From: JACVRW01 sp035650215
GTDB lineage: Bacteria > Actinomycetota > Thermoleophilia > Solirubrobacterales > Thermoleophilaceae
DNA length: 64,000 nucleotides
NCBI GenBank assembly: GCA_035650215.1
Contig: DASRIC010000002.1
Location: 124,001-188,000 of the forward strand
Direction of reading: 5' to 3'
In this document: piece after piece, positions 27,313-34,718 of the stretch
Layout of the letters: the number at the start of each line of letters is the position of its first letter
Position numbering within the stretch: the first letter of the stretch is position 1
Translations under genes and position numbers: made by a program
Notes under the pieces: model-generated
The model's input: only the letters and a program-made list of their open reading frames with translations
The model's database searches: none
What the model was told of the DNA's origin: nothing

Positions 27313-28614
27313 TCAGGCGCTCCGGTACAGCAGGTACAGCGACGCGCTCAGGCAGGCCGCCGCGCCGAGGAAGGCCAGCTCGACCTGGAGCACGCGGTCG
27401 TCGAAGTCCGCGAGCAGCATGAACAGCACGAACGCCACGGCGGTGAGCCCCCACGAGGCGGACGCCTGCGGCGCGCGCCCGTGGGCGAGCAGTGCCTGGT
27501 TCAGCGTGGCCGCCGCGAGGTAGAGCCCCATCCCCACCGACACCAGCACGAGCCCGCCGCGCTCGTAGTCGAACTCGCCGCCGAACACGAGGTCCATGAG
27601 CGCCGGCCCGGCCACGAGCATCACCAGCGCCACGCAGGCGGCGAAGGCCGCGATCGCCAGCAGCGTGAGGTTCACGCTCCTCTTGAACGGATCGGTCTCG
27701 CCCCCGGCCCGCAGCCGGGTGAGGTGGGGGAGGATCGAGGCCTGCACCGCCTGGAAGAGCTGGAGCGGGGCGCGGGCGATCAGCAGCACGTTGAAGGTGA
27801 ACCCGGCGAGCGCCGCGCCGGCGGCGCCCTCGCTGGCCTCGACCAGCAGCGGCCCGGCGTTCAGGAACGTCTGCTCGCTCAGCATGATCAGCAGCACCGC
27901 GGCCGCGAACCCGCTGCCGTGGGCCAGCGTGAACTCCGGCTCGCCGGCGGCCTCCGACTCCGGGTCGGCCGCCTCGGACAGCGCCGGCGCAGGGTCCCCG
28001 CGCAGCCGCCGCCCGAGCGCCCACGGCACCACCGCCAGCGACACGATCGGCGCCGCCGCCATCCCGAGCGCCACAGCGTCCTGCCCCTCGGCGATCCCGA
28101 GCGCCACCGCCAGCGCGAACAGGCAGCGCGAGCTGGCCTCCATGAGCACGAGCCCGCCGTACAGGCCGAAGCGGTGGTGGCCCGCGAGGAAGCCGCGCGC
28201 GAAGTAGCTCGCCGCGTATGCCAGCACCGCCACGAGCAGGATCCAGTAGAGCGTGGCCGAGCCACCGAACAGGTCGTCCTGGATCGGCCCCCGCAGCGCG
28301 AGCGCCACCACCACGAACACGAGCGCCAGCGCGAGCTGGATTCGCGCGGCCACCTTCAGGTGCTCGTTGCCCGGCACGCCGCGCTCGTCGTGATCGGCGA
28401 TCGTGCGCGCCAGCAGCTGCTCGACCGGCCGGTAGAGCACCGACACGGTGATGAAGATCGCCGACCAGAGCAGCGAGATGCGGCCGTAGTCGCCGGGGTC
28501 GAGCGAGTGGCTGGCGAGCGAGAAGTACCCGAACGTGATCAGCCCGGTGAGGCCGATGCCGACCGAGAGGACGGCGGCCCCGCGGCCGTAGCTCCCCGGG
28601 CTGGCCTCAGCCAA
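27313..28614 (-). CDS. Polysaccharide flippase (MOP superfamily, Wzx-like)
   Basis: A 433-residue protein with 12-14 hydrophobic segments, starting GIGLTGLITFGYFSLASHSLDPGDYG. That pattern (first helix followed by L.P.dyG) is common to Wzx/RfbX-type lipid-linked oligosaccharide flippases. A charged loop (LRGDPAPALSEAADPESEAAGEPEF) splits the two halves near residue 200. The TTG start at 28614 overlaps the methyltransferase stop by 8 bp; a later start is possible. It lies in a - strand operon GT2-methyltransferase-flippase and would move the finished lipid-linked glycan across the membrane. Confidence 0.8.
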   Translation of the reverse strand: MAEASPGSYGRGAAVLSVGIGLTGLITFGYFSLASHSLDPGDYGRISLLWSAIFITVSVLYRPVEQLLARTIADHDERGVPGNEHLKVAARIQLALALVFVVVALALRGPIQDDLFGGSATLYWILLVAVLAYAASYFARGFLAGHHRFGLYGGLVLMEASSRCLFALAVALGIAEGQDAVALGMAAAPIVSLAVVPWALGRRLRGDPAPALSEAADPESEAAGEPEFTLAHGSGFAAAVLLIMLSEQTFLNAGPLLVEASEGAAGAALAGFTFNVLLIARAPLQLFQAVQASILPHLTRLRAGGETDPFKRSVNLTLLAIAAFAACVALVMLVAGPALMDLVFGGEFDYERGGLVLVSVGMGLYLAAATLNQALLAHGRAPQASASWGLTAVAFVLFMLLADFDDRVLQVELAFLGAAACLSASLYLLYRSA

Positions 28615-29275
28615 CGCGGACGAGCAGCATCGTCCAGGGGAACGGCGAGCGCGCCTCCTCGACCGTCCCGTGGCGCGAGAGCACCGACGTGAAGCCGCGC
28701 TTCGACCAGTGGTTCACGTGGCCGGGCGTGTTGCCGAGCTCGCGCAGGTATGCGCCGCGCGCCATGTTGAGGCCGCGCCAGAGTGGCTCGCGGGGGACCG
28801 ACACGAGCAGGTGGCGGCGCGCCACCCGCGCCATCTCCGCCAGCGTCGTCTCCGGCTCGGGCACGTGCTCGAGCACCTCGATCGCGCACGCCATGTCGAA
28901 CTCGTCGTCCCCGAACGGCAGCCGCGTCGCCTCCCCGGCCCGGAACTCGAGATTCGGGCGCGAGCGCTTCTCCCACTCGGAGCGCAGCTTGGGGTCGTCG
29001 AGGTCGATGCCGACCACGCGGGAGTCCCCGAGCCGCTCGGCCCACTCGACCGTGAGCACGCCCTCGCCGCAGCCGACGTCGAGCACGGACTCCGGCGCCG
29101 AACGCTCCCAAAGCTCGTCGAGCGCCGAGTGGAAGCCCGTCATGAGGCGCTTGACGACCGGATTCGAGGAGCCGTACTTGTCGAAGGTGTTCCCGGTCGG
29201 GACCGGCGATGGAGTCCGGGGGCTCACGCCCCCGGGCCCCCGCGACACCTGGCCGGTGGTAGCCGGGTCGCTCAC
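28607..29275 (-). CDS. Class I SAM-dependent methyltransferase
   Basis: A 222-residue methyltransferase (Methyltransf_11 type). Motif I is VLDVGCGEG (64-72), then VVGIDLDDPKL, LPFGDDEFDMACAIEVLEHVPEPE and LLVSVPREPLWRGLN. The GTG at 29275 overlaps the GT2 stop (GTGA) and is preferred to the long open frame upstream. The first 30 residues are rich in Pro/Ser and encoded over a GGGGGC-TCAC-GCCCCC hairpin (29218-29233). The substrate is probably a sugar or lipid-linked intermediate, inferred only from the flanking GT2 and flippase genes. Confidence 0.85.
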   Translation of the reverse strand: MSDPATTGQVSRGPGGVSPRTPSPVPTGNTFDKYGSSNPVVKRLMTGFHSALDELWERSAPESVLDVGCGEGVLTVEWAERLGDSRVVGIDLDDPKLRSEWEKRSRPNLEFRAGEATRLPFGDDEFDMACAIEVLEHVPEPETTLAEMARVARRHLLVSVPREPLWRGLNMARGAYLRELGNTPGHVNHWSKRGFTSVLSRHGTVEEARSPFPWTMLLVRVG

Positions 29276-30330
29276 AGCTTGAGGGCCTCCCGCTCCTCCG
29301 TCTTGCCGGTGGCAGGCCCAGAGCGGGCGCCCGTGGTGGGCACCTGGCCGGTCTCGGACGCGCCGGGCTCGTAGTGCGAGGGCTCCACGCCGAGGTGCAG
29401 CTCCACGCGCCGCACGCGCTCGAGGATGCGCTGCTGGAGGACGCGCGAGCCGGCGAGGATGTCGCCGAGCACGCCGAGCGCGGCGAACTGCACGGCCACG
29501 ATGAAGAGCGTCGAGCCGAGGATCAGCGACTGGATGTGGCCGCCCGACTCGCCCTGCACCACGAACACGCCGAAGCGGATCCACAGGAAGGCGCCGGCGA
29601 GCGCGGTGAGGATCGCCGCGGCGGTGAACACGCGCAGCGGCTCGTAGAGCGAGTAGATGCGGAAGATCGAGAGGGTGTTGCGGCGAACGTACGCGCCCAT
29701 AGACGGGAACAGCCGCGACTCGCGCGTCTTCGGGTTCGTTCGGATCGGGACGTGGTCGACGGCCACGGTCTGCTTGCCCGCCTGGATGATCGTCTCGAGC
29801 GTGTAGGTGAACTTCGAGACCACCTGCATCTGGAGGGCGGCCTCGCGGTTGTAGGCGCGGAAGCCGGACGTGGTGTCCGGCACGTTCGTGCCCGACGCGC
29901 GGCGAACGACGGCGCTTCCCAGGCGCTGGAGGCGCTTCTTCAGGGGCGAGAAGTGCTCGATCTGGTCGGTCTCGCGGTCGCCGATCACCATGTCGGCCTC
30001 GCCGGCGACGATCGGCGCCACGAGCTTCTCGATGTCGGCGCCGTAGTACTGGTTGTCGGCGTCGGTGTTCACGATCACGTCGGCGCCGAGCTTGAGGCAG
30101 GCGTCGAGCCCCGCCTGGAAGGCCGCGGCGAGCCCCTTGTTGTTGGTGAGCCGTACCACGTGGTCGACGCCGTTGGCTCGCGCCACGTCGACCGTCCCGT
30201 CCGTCGAGCCGTCGTCGATCACGAGCCACTCCACCTCGTCGACGCCGGGCACCTCGCGCGGGAGGTCGGCGAGCGTGCCGGGAAGGGTGTGCTCCTCGTC
30301 GAAGCAGGGGATCTGGACGATCAGCTTCAT
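29272..30330 (-). CDS. Family 2 glycosyltransferase with C-terminal membrane helices (dolichol-phosphate-mannose-synthase-like)
   Basis: Transfers a sugar from a nucleotide donor, probably to a polyprenyl phosphate. The 352 residues show a GT-A fold: VQIPCFDEEHTLPGTL at the N-terminus, IDDGSTDGT (38-46), and TDADNQYY (89-96) with the DxD metal-binding pair. RASGTNVPDTTSGFRAYNRE is the acceptor region. Two hydrophobic helices follow at about 235-255 and 270-295. The C-terminal 45 residues are polar and disordered-looking. It heads the GT2-methyltransferase-flippase operon. ATG 30330 follows a TAGGAC box by 6 bp. Confidence 0.9.
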   Translation of the reverse strand: MKLIVQIPCFDEEHTLPGTLADLPREVPGVDEVEWLVIDDGSTDGTVDVARANGVDHVVRLTNNKGLAAAFQAGLDACLKLGADVIVNTDADNQYYGADIEKLVAPIVAGEADMVIGDRETDQIEHFSPLKKRLQRLGSAVVRRASGTNVPDTTSGFRAYNREAALQMQVVSKFTYTLETIIQAGKQTVAVDHVPIRTNPKTRESRLFPSMGAYVRRNTLSIFRIYSLYEPLRVFTAAAILTALAGAFLWIRFGVFVVQGESGGHIQSLILGSTLFIVAVQFAALGVLGDILAGSRVLQQRILERVRRVELHLGVEPSHYEPGASETGQVPTTGARSGPATGKTEEREALKL

Positions 30331-30336
30331 CTGCCG

Positions 30337-30342
30337 GTCCTA
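30337..30342 (-). promoter_or_regulatory. Predicted -10 box TAGGAC for the GT2 operon
   Basis: TAGGAC on the - strand, 6 bp before the ATG at 30330. Confidence 0.42.
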
Positions 30343-30353
30343 GCGTAGACGGC

Positions 30354-30369
30354 GGGGAGGCGCCTCCCC
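30354..30369. repeat. Perfect 16-bp palindrome in divergent intergenic region
   Basis: GGGGAGGCGCCTCCCC, just upstream of the GT2 promoter and followed by an AT-rich patch (TTTACACCTCATTTGC, GAATTGACATTC) that is rare in this window. It could be an operator or an untranslated hairpin. The rest of 30331-30564 holds no gene. Confidence 0.5.
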
Positions 30370-30483
30370 GGGTTTACACCTCATTTGCAGGGAATTGACA
30401 TTCGGCGTAGCCGTGGGAGGATCGGCGCGCTCCGGGTAGTAACGAGATGAGGAACATCGCTCACCGGCTGGCAACACCTCTGC

Positions 30484-30522
30484 TAGCCTGCGTCAGCGGT
30501 GCGCACCCGGCCGAGCCGGGTG
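30484..30522 (+). promoter_or_regulatory. Promoter box and leader stem-loop of the small membrane gene
   Basis: TAGCCT (30484-30489) is the likely -10 box. The transcript would begin near 30496 and carry a stem-loop with 9-bp arms GCACCCGGC (30502-30510) and GCCGGGTGC (30514-30522) and a CGA loop, inside an approximately 70-base leader. Confidence 0.5.
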
Positions 30523-30564
30523 CACGTTTGTTTGCGACCCCGGACCTCTGGAGCACCCACCACC

Positions 30565-30756
30565 ATGACCACCGTCCTCGCTTACCTGGACCCCGGCAGC
30601 GGGAGCATGATCCTGCAGATCATCGCCGGTGGCCTCGCGGCGGTCGCGGTCACCGCGAAGCTCTACTGGAACCGGATCCTGAGGTTCCTCCGCATCCGCA
30701 AGGACGAGCCGGAGACCTCGAAGACAGACACCGCGCAGGGCACCGACACGGCGTAG
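30565..30756 (+). CDS. Small single-pass membrane protein with YLDPGSGS motif
   Basis: A 63-residue protein: MTTVLAYLDPGSGSMILQ, one transmembrane helix (about 16-33), then a basic WNRILRFLRIRK and a polar tail. I recognise the YLDPGSGS-plus-helix pattern as a recurring small protein beside polysaccharide and sulfatase-type genes, but know no assigned function. ATG 30565 is used; an upstream in-frame GTG (30499) would place a long Arg-rich stretch before the conserved motif. It precedes the kinase-like methyltransferase and LtaS-like genes and is flanked by matching stem-loops. Confidence 0.72.
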   Translation: MTTVLAYLDPGSGSMILQIIAGGLAAVAVTAKLYWNRILRFLRIRKDEPETSKTDTAQGTDTA

Positions 30757-30764
30757 GGCCGCAA

Positions 30765-30785
30765 GCACCGGGCTCGGCCCGGTGC
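30765..30785 (+). terminator. Stem-loop after the small membrane gene
   Basis: 9-bp arms GCACCGGGC and GCCCGGTGC with a TCG loop, 9 bp after the stop and with no T-run. It is nearly the reverse complement of the leader stem-loop at 30502-30522, differing by one compensatory base pair. Confidence 0.5.
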
Positions 30786-30834
30786 GCGCGGATGCGGTTG
30801 CGAGGCGCCGCCTCGGCGGCGCGCCGCTCCTCGC

Positions 30835-30840
30835 TACTGT
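30835..30840 (+). promoter_or_regulatory. Predicted -10 box TACTGT
   Basis: TACTGT, 12 bp before the ATG at 30853 and after the stem-loop, so the downstream genes may have their own promoter. Confidence 0.38.
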
Positions 30841-30852
30841 TCCCCGCCGCCC

Positions 30853-32259
30853 ATGGGGACGATGGCTGATACTTCCGCGCTCGAGCCCGGCTCGTTCCGC
30901 GACCCCGAGAGCCGCGTGTTCTACGCCGGCGATGAGGTCTACCGCGCCCTCTCCGCCGACGGCCTCGGCGACTTCGAGGCGCTCGCGGCCACCGGCCTGC
31001 TCGACGACCCGCGCCTGATCGGCACGCGGCGCGCCGACGACGTGTCCGCGCTGCGCGGGCTGCTCGTGCACGAGCCCGCCGGGGTGCTCCGCCACGAGCG
31101 CATCCCGTTCGTGTCCTATCCGTACGAGTGGACCTTCTCGATGCTGAAGGACGCCGCGCTCGTGCAGCTCGACCTGCTGCTGGCGGCGCTCGAGCACGAT
31201 CTCGTGCTCAAGGACTCCACCCCCTACAACGTGCAGTTCCGCGGCGCGACGCCGCAGTTCGTGGACATCGGCTCGTTCGAGCGGATCCGCGAGGGCGAGC
31301 CCTGGGTGGGCTACCGCCAGTTCTGCATGCTCTACCTCTACCCGCTGCTCCTGCAGTCGGCCAAGGGCGTGCCCTTCCAGCCCTGGCTGCGCGGCGCGAT
31401 CGACGGCATCACGCCGGGCCAGATGCGCGGGCTCATGTCGTTCCGGGACCGCTTCCGCAAGGGCGTGTTCACGAACGTGTTCCTGCACGCGCGCCTCGAG
31501 AAGCGCTACGCCGACCGCCCCGACCAGGTCAAGCAGGAGGTCAAGCGCGTCTTCAAGAAGGAGCTCTTCGTCGCGAACGTGCGCAAGATGCGCAAGCTCG
31601 TTGAGCGCCAGAGCTGGGATCCGCCGGAGGGCGTCTGGACGGCGTACGGCGAGCGCAACACCTACACGGACGACGACGCCGCCCGCAAGGACGCCTTCGT
31701 GCGCGAGGTGGCCACGAGCCGCGAGTGGGGCCTCGTATGGGACATCGGCGCGAACAACGGCCGCTACTCGCGCATCGCCGCCGAGGGTGCGCGGACCGTC
31801 GTGGCGGTCGACGCGGACCAGGGGCCGGTTGAGCTGCTCTACCGCGACCTCCGCAGCGAGGGCGACGAGAAGATCCTCACGCTCACGATGAACCTCGCCG
31901 ACCCCTCGCCCGGCCTCGGCTGGCGCGGGCTCGAGCGCCGCTCGATGCCGGAGCGCGGCACGCCCGACCTCGTGCTGGCGCTCGCGCTGATCCACCACGT
32001 CGCGATCAGCGCCAACGTGCCGGTCAAGGAGTTCGTCGACTGGCTCGCCTCGCTGCGCACGGCGCTCGTGATCGAGTTCCCCACGCGCGAGGACCCGATG
32101 GTGAAGAAGCTGCTCGCGCCCAAGCGCGAGGGCCTCCACCCCGACTACGAGCTCGGCTTCTTCGAGCGCTGCCTGAACGAGGCGTTCGAGGTCGACCGCT
32201 CGGAGCGGCTCGAGTCGGGCACGCGCGTGCTCTACTACGCCCGGCCGAAGGGCAGATGA
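30853..32259 (+). CDS. Kinase-like domain fused to SAM-dependent methyltransferase
   Basis: A 468-residue two-part protein. In the first part, LVLKDSTPYNVQF (117-129) reads like the kinase catalytic loop DxxxxN (Asp121, Asn126), and FVDIGSF (136-142) like the DFG metal site (Asp138). No clear ATP-binding lysine was found, so activity is uncertain. The second part is a class I methyltransferase with VWDIGANNGRYS (from about 294) and VVAVDAD. Bifunctional kinase/methyltransferases such as WbdD cap O-antigen chains; the domain order here is reversed and the likeness is my inference. An ATG at 30862 is an alternative start. The stop overlaps the start of the next gene (ATGA). Confidence 0.72.
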   Translation: MGTMADTSALEPGSFRDPESRVFYAGDEVYRALSADGLGDFEALAATGLLDDPRLIGTRRADDVSALRGLLVHEPAGVLRHERIPFVSYPYEWTFSMLKDAALVQLDLLLAALEHDLVLKDSTPYNVQFRGATPQFVDIGSFERIREGEPWVGYRQFCMLYLYPLLLQSAKGVPFQPWLRGAIDGITPGQMRGLMSFRDRFRKGVFTNVFLHARLEKRYADRPDQVKQEVKRVFKKELFVANVRKMRKLVERQSWDPPEGVWTAYGERNTYTDDDAARKDAFVREVATSREWGLVWDIGANNGRYSRIAAEGARTVVAVDADQGPVELLYRDLRSEGDEKILTLTMNLADPSPGLGWRGLERRSMPERGTPDLVLALALIHHVAISANVPVKEFVDWLASLRTALVIEFPTREDPMVKKLLAPKREGLHPDYELGFFERCLNEAFEVDRSERLESGTRVLYYARPKGR

Positions 32260-34355
32260 GCGGGCCACAGGCCGAGGCCACCACGCCGCGGCCCGACCGG
32301 AGCGCGCTCAAGGAGGCGGCGTGGTCATACCTGAACCTCGCCGTGCTCTGGACCTTCGCGGTCGCGCAGCCGCTCTTCGACCTCCTGAAGGACAACCCCG
32401 AGTTCTTCGCGGCGCGCGGCTCGTCGGGCTTCGACATCGTGTCGTTCTCGGTGCTGCTCGTGGTGCTGCCGCCGGCGCTCCTGCTGGCCGTGGAGCTACT
32501 GATCGGGCTGGCGGGAGCGGGGCCGCGGCGCGCGGCGCACACCGTGCTGCTGGGCGGTCTGGTGGCGCTGATCGCCGCTCAGGCGCTCAAGAAGGCGTTC
32601 GACGCCTCGGACCTGGTCCTGATCGTCCTCTCGGTCGCGATCGCGGTCGGCCTCGCGCTGCTGTGGCTGCGAGCCGAGCCGGTGCGCTCGTTCCTCAACA
32701 TCCTCTCGCCGGTCCCGCTCGTGTTCCTGCTGCTGTTCCTGCTGAGCGGCCAGATCTCCGAGCTCGCGTTTCCCTCGGAGGCGAAGGCGCGCACGATCGG
32801 CGGCGTGACCCAGGCGCCGATCGTGGTCGTGCTGCTCGACGAGCTGCCCTCGACCACCCTGATGGACGCCGACGGCAAGCTCGACACACGGCGCTTTCCC
32901 GGCTTCGGCGAGCTGGCGAAGAACGCCACCTGGTTCCGCAACGCATACACCGTCTACGACTCCACCGAGCGCGCCCAGCCCGCGATCATGGACGGCAACC
33001 TCCCCGAGGAGGACCATCAGCCGATCTCGGGCGACCACCCGAACAGCATCTTCTCGCTGTTCGGCAAGACCCACCGGATGAACGTGTCCGAGGAGGCCAC
33101 CACCGTCTGCTCGCGCGACCTGTGCGAGGACGAGCGCCTCGACGAGTCCTATGGCTCGCGCATGTCCTCGATGGCCGAGGACCTCGGCCTCGTCTGGCTG
33201 CACGTGGTCTCGCCGCCCGAGATCGAGAACGACCTCGCCAGCGTGTCCGAGAACTGGGGGAACTTCGGCGGCGGGGGCGAGGAGGTGGCGCCCCGGAAGG
33301 GCAAGACCCGTGCGGCCCGCACCACGCGCGCGAACCTCAACAGCGGGCGCCCGGCCCGCTTCGCCGAGTGGGTCGACGCGATCAATGACGGCCGCCGTCC
33401 CCAGCTCGCCTTCAAGCACACCCTGCTGCCGCACGTGCCGTGGCAGTACCTCCCGTCGGGCGACCAGTACCGGCGCGCCCCCAACGACATGATCCCGGGG
33501 CTCTCGAACCAGTCCTACAGGGACCAGGGCCAGCTCGACGTGCTGCTCCAGCGGCACGTGCTCCAGACGGGCTTCGCCGACCTGCAGCTCAGGCGCCTGT
33601 GGCGCAAGCTGAAGGCCGAGGGGCTCTGGGACAAGGCGCTGATCGTGGTGGCGGCCGACCACGGCGTGGCGTTCCCGAAGCGGCGCGAGCGGCGGCGCCT
33701 CGGTCGCGAGACGGCCGCGCAGATCGCCCCGGTGCCGCTGTTCATCAAGGCGCCCGGCCAGACCGAGGGCAAGGTCGACGACGCCTGGGTGGAGACGATC
33801 GACATCCTGCCCACGATCTTCGACGTGCTGAACCTCGATCCGAAGGTCGAGATGGACGGCAAGTCCGCCTACAGCGACGAGGTGCAGCAGCGCGACGAGC
33901 TGCGCATGCTGATCCGCAACAGCTTCGAGGAGCTGCGCATCCCCGCCTCGACCTTCGAGGCGGAGCGCGACCGGGTGGTGGCGCGCAACCAGCGCCTGCT
34001 CGGCTCGGGGGCCGACGGTCCCGAGCGGATTTACCGCATCGGCCCGAACCAGGACCTGATCGGCGAGCCCGCCTCGGCAGCGGGCGAGAAGCTCGACGTG
34101 GAGCTCGCGTACGCGTCCGAGTACAAGGACGTGGAGCCGGACTCCGGGTTTGTGCCCGTGCACGTGGTGGGCCGCGTGCAGGGCGGCGGCTCCGCGGGGC
34201 GCGACATCGCGGTCGCCGTGAACGGCACGATCGTCGGGGTGGGCAACACGTTCACGCTGGCGGCCGGCGACGAGGGCGAGCTCGTGTCGGTGATGGTGCC
34301 CGAGTCGTCCTTCCGGCGCGGCCGCAACCGCGTCGAGGTCTACGCGGCGCCGTAG
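32256..34355 (+). CDS. Membrane-anchored sulfatase/phosphotransferase-fold protein (LtaS-like architecture)
   Basis: A 699-residue protein with about five N-terminal hydrophobic segments (roughly residues 26-170), then an alkaline-phosphatase-superfamily domain. Metal-site cues are VVVLLDELPS near 190, and VVAADHGVAFP near 467 with the DH pair. The nucleophile region reads YDSTERAQPAIMDGN, with Ser/Thr but no C/S-x-P-x-R formylglycine motif, so it is more likely a phosphotransferase or phosphodiesterase than a sulfatase. The C-terminal 120 residues form an extra beta-rich domain (VHVVGRVQGGG, VAVNGTIVGVGNTF). It is coupled to the kinase-methyltransferase gene, suggesting modification of the same cell-surface polymer. 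Confidence 0.8.
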   Translation: MSGPQAEATTPRPDRSALKEAAWSYLNLAVLWTFAVAQPLFDLLKDNPEFFAARGSSGFDIVSFSVLLVVLPPALLLAVELLIGLAGAGPRRAAHTVLLGGLVALIAAQALKKAFDASDLVLIVLSVAIAVGLALLWLRAEPVRSFLNILSPVPLVFLLLFLLSGQISELAFPSEAKARTIGGVTQAPIVVVLLDELPSTTLMDADGKLDTRRFPGFGELAKNATWFRNAYTVYDSTERAQPAIMDGNLPEEDHQPISGDHPNSIFSLFGKTHRMNVSEEATTVCSRDLCEDERLDESYGSRMSSMAEDLGLVWLHVVSPPEIENDLASVSENWGNFGGGGEEVAPRKGKTRAARTTRANLNSGRPARFAEWVDAINDGRRPQLAFKHTLLPHVPWQYLPSGDQYRRAPNDMIPGLSNQSYRDQGQLDVLLQRHVLQTGFADLQLRRLWRKLKAEGLWDKALIVVAADHGVAFPKRRERRRLGRETAAQIAPVPLFIKAPGQTEGKVDDAWVETIDILPTIFDVLNLDPKVEMDGKSAYSDEVQQRDELRMLIRNSFEELRIPASTFEAERDRVVARNQRLLGSGADGPERIYRIGPNQDLIGEPASAAGEKLDVELAYASEYKDVEPDSGFVPVHVVGRVQGGGSAGRDIAVAVNGTIVGVGNTFTLAAGDEGELVSVMVPESSFRRGRNRVEVYAAP

Positions 34356-34361
34356 GGCCGC

Positions 34362-34718
34362 CTAGAGGTCCTGCAGGCAGGCCTCGACGTCCTCGAGCAG
34401 ATTCTCGCCCTCGGGCGTGACCTCGGGCTCGACGAACAGGAGCGCCTGGCCGATCTGCTCGGCGCCCTCCCCCTCGCCGCGGAACTGGGCGGCCTCGGCT
34501 TCCGCGGCGGTGAGGTAGAAGCGGATTCGGGCGCCGTCGACCACCACTTCGGTGTCGCCCTCCTCGCGCGCGTCGAGGCCCTTCTCGTCGTTGAGGCAGG
34601 CGAGCGCGGCGGCCTGCTTGTCCGAGTCGTCGGACAGTGGCCCGGCGTCGCTCGAGCCGCAGGCCGCCACGCCGGCGGCGGCCAGGGCGGCGAGCGCCGC
34701 GGCCAGCGGCCGCCTCAT
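34362..34718 (-). CDS. Small predicted lipoprotein, unknown function
   Basis: 118 residues beginning MRRPLAAALAALAAAGVAACGSS: a short basic N-terminus, a hydrophobic run and a lipobox AVAAC-like site (Cys21 or so), so it is likely a lipid-anchored surface protein. The mature part is acidic, with LACLNDEKGLDA and VEACLQDL containing two Cys that could pair. The ATG overlaps the stop of the GH2 gene (ATGA), so the two secreted proteins are made together. Longer in-frame upstream codons lie over GH2 and are rejected. Family not recognised. Confidence 0.7.
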   Translation of the reverse strand: MRRPLAAALAALAAAGVAACGSSDAGPLSDDSDKQAAALACLNDEKGLDAREEGDTEVVVDGARIRFYLTAAEAEAAQFRGEGEGAEQIGQALLFVEPEVTPEGENLLEDVEACLQDL

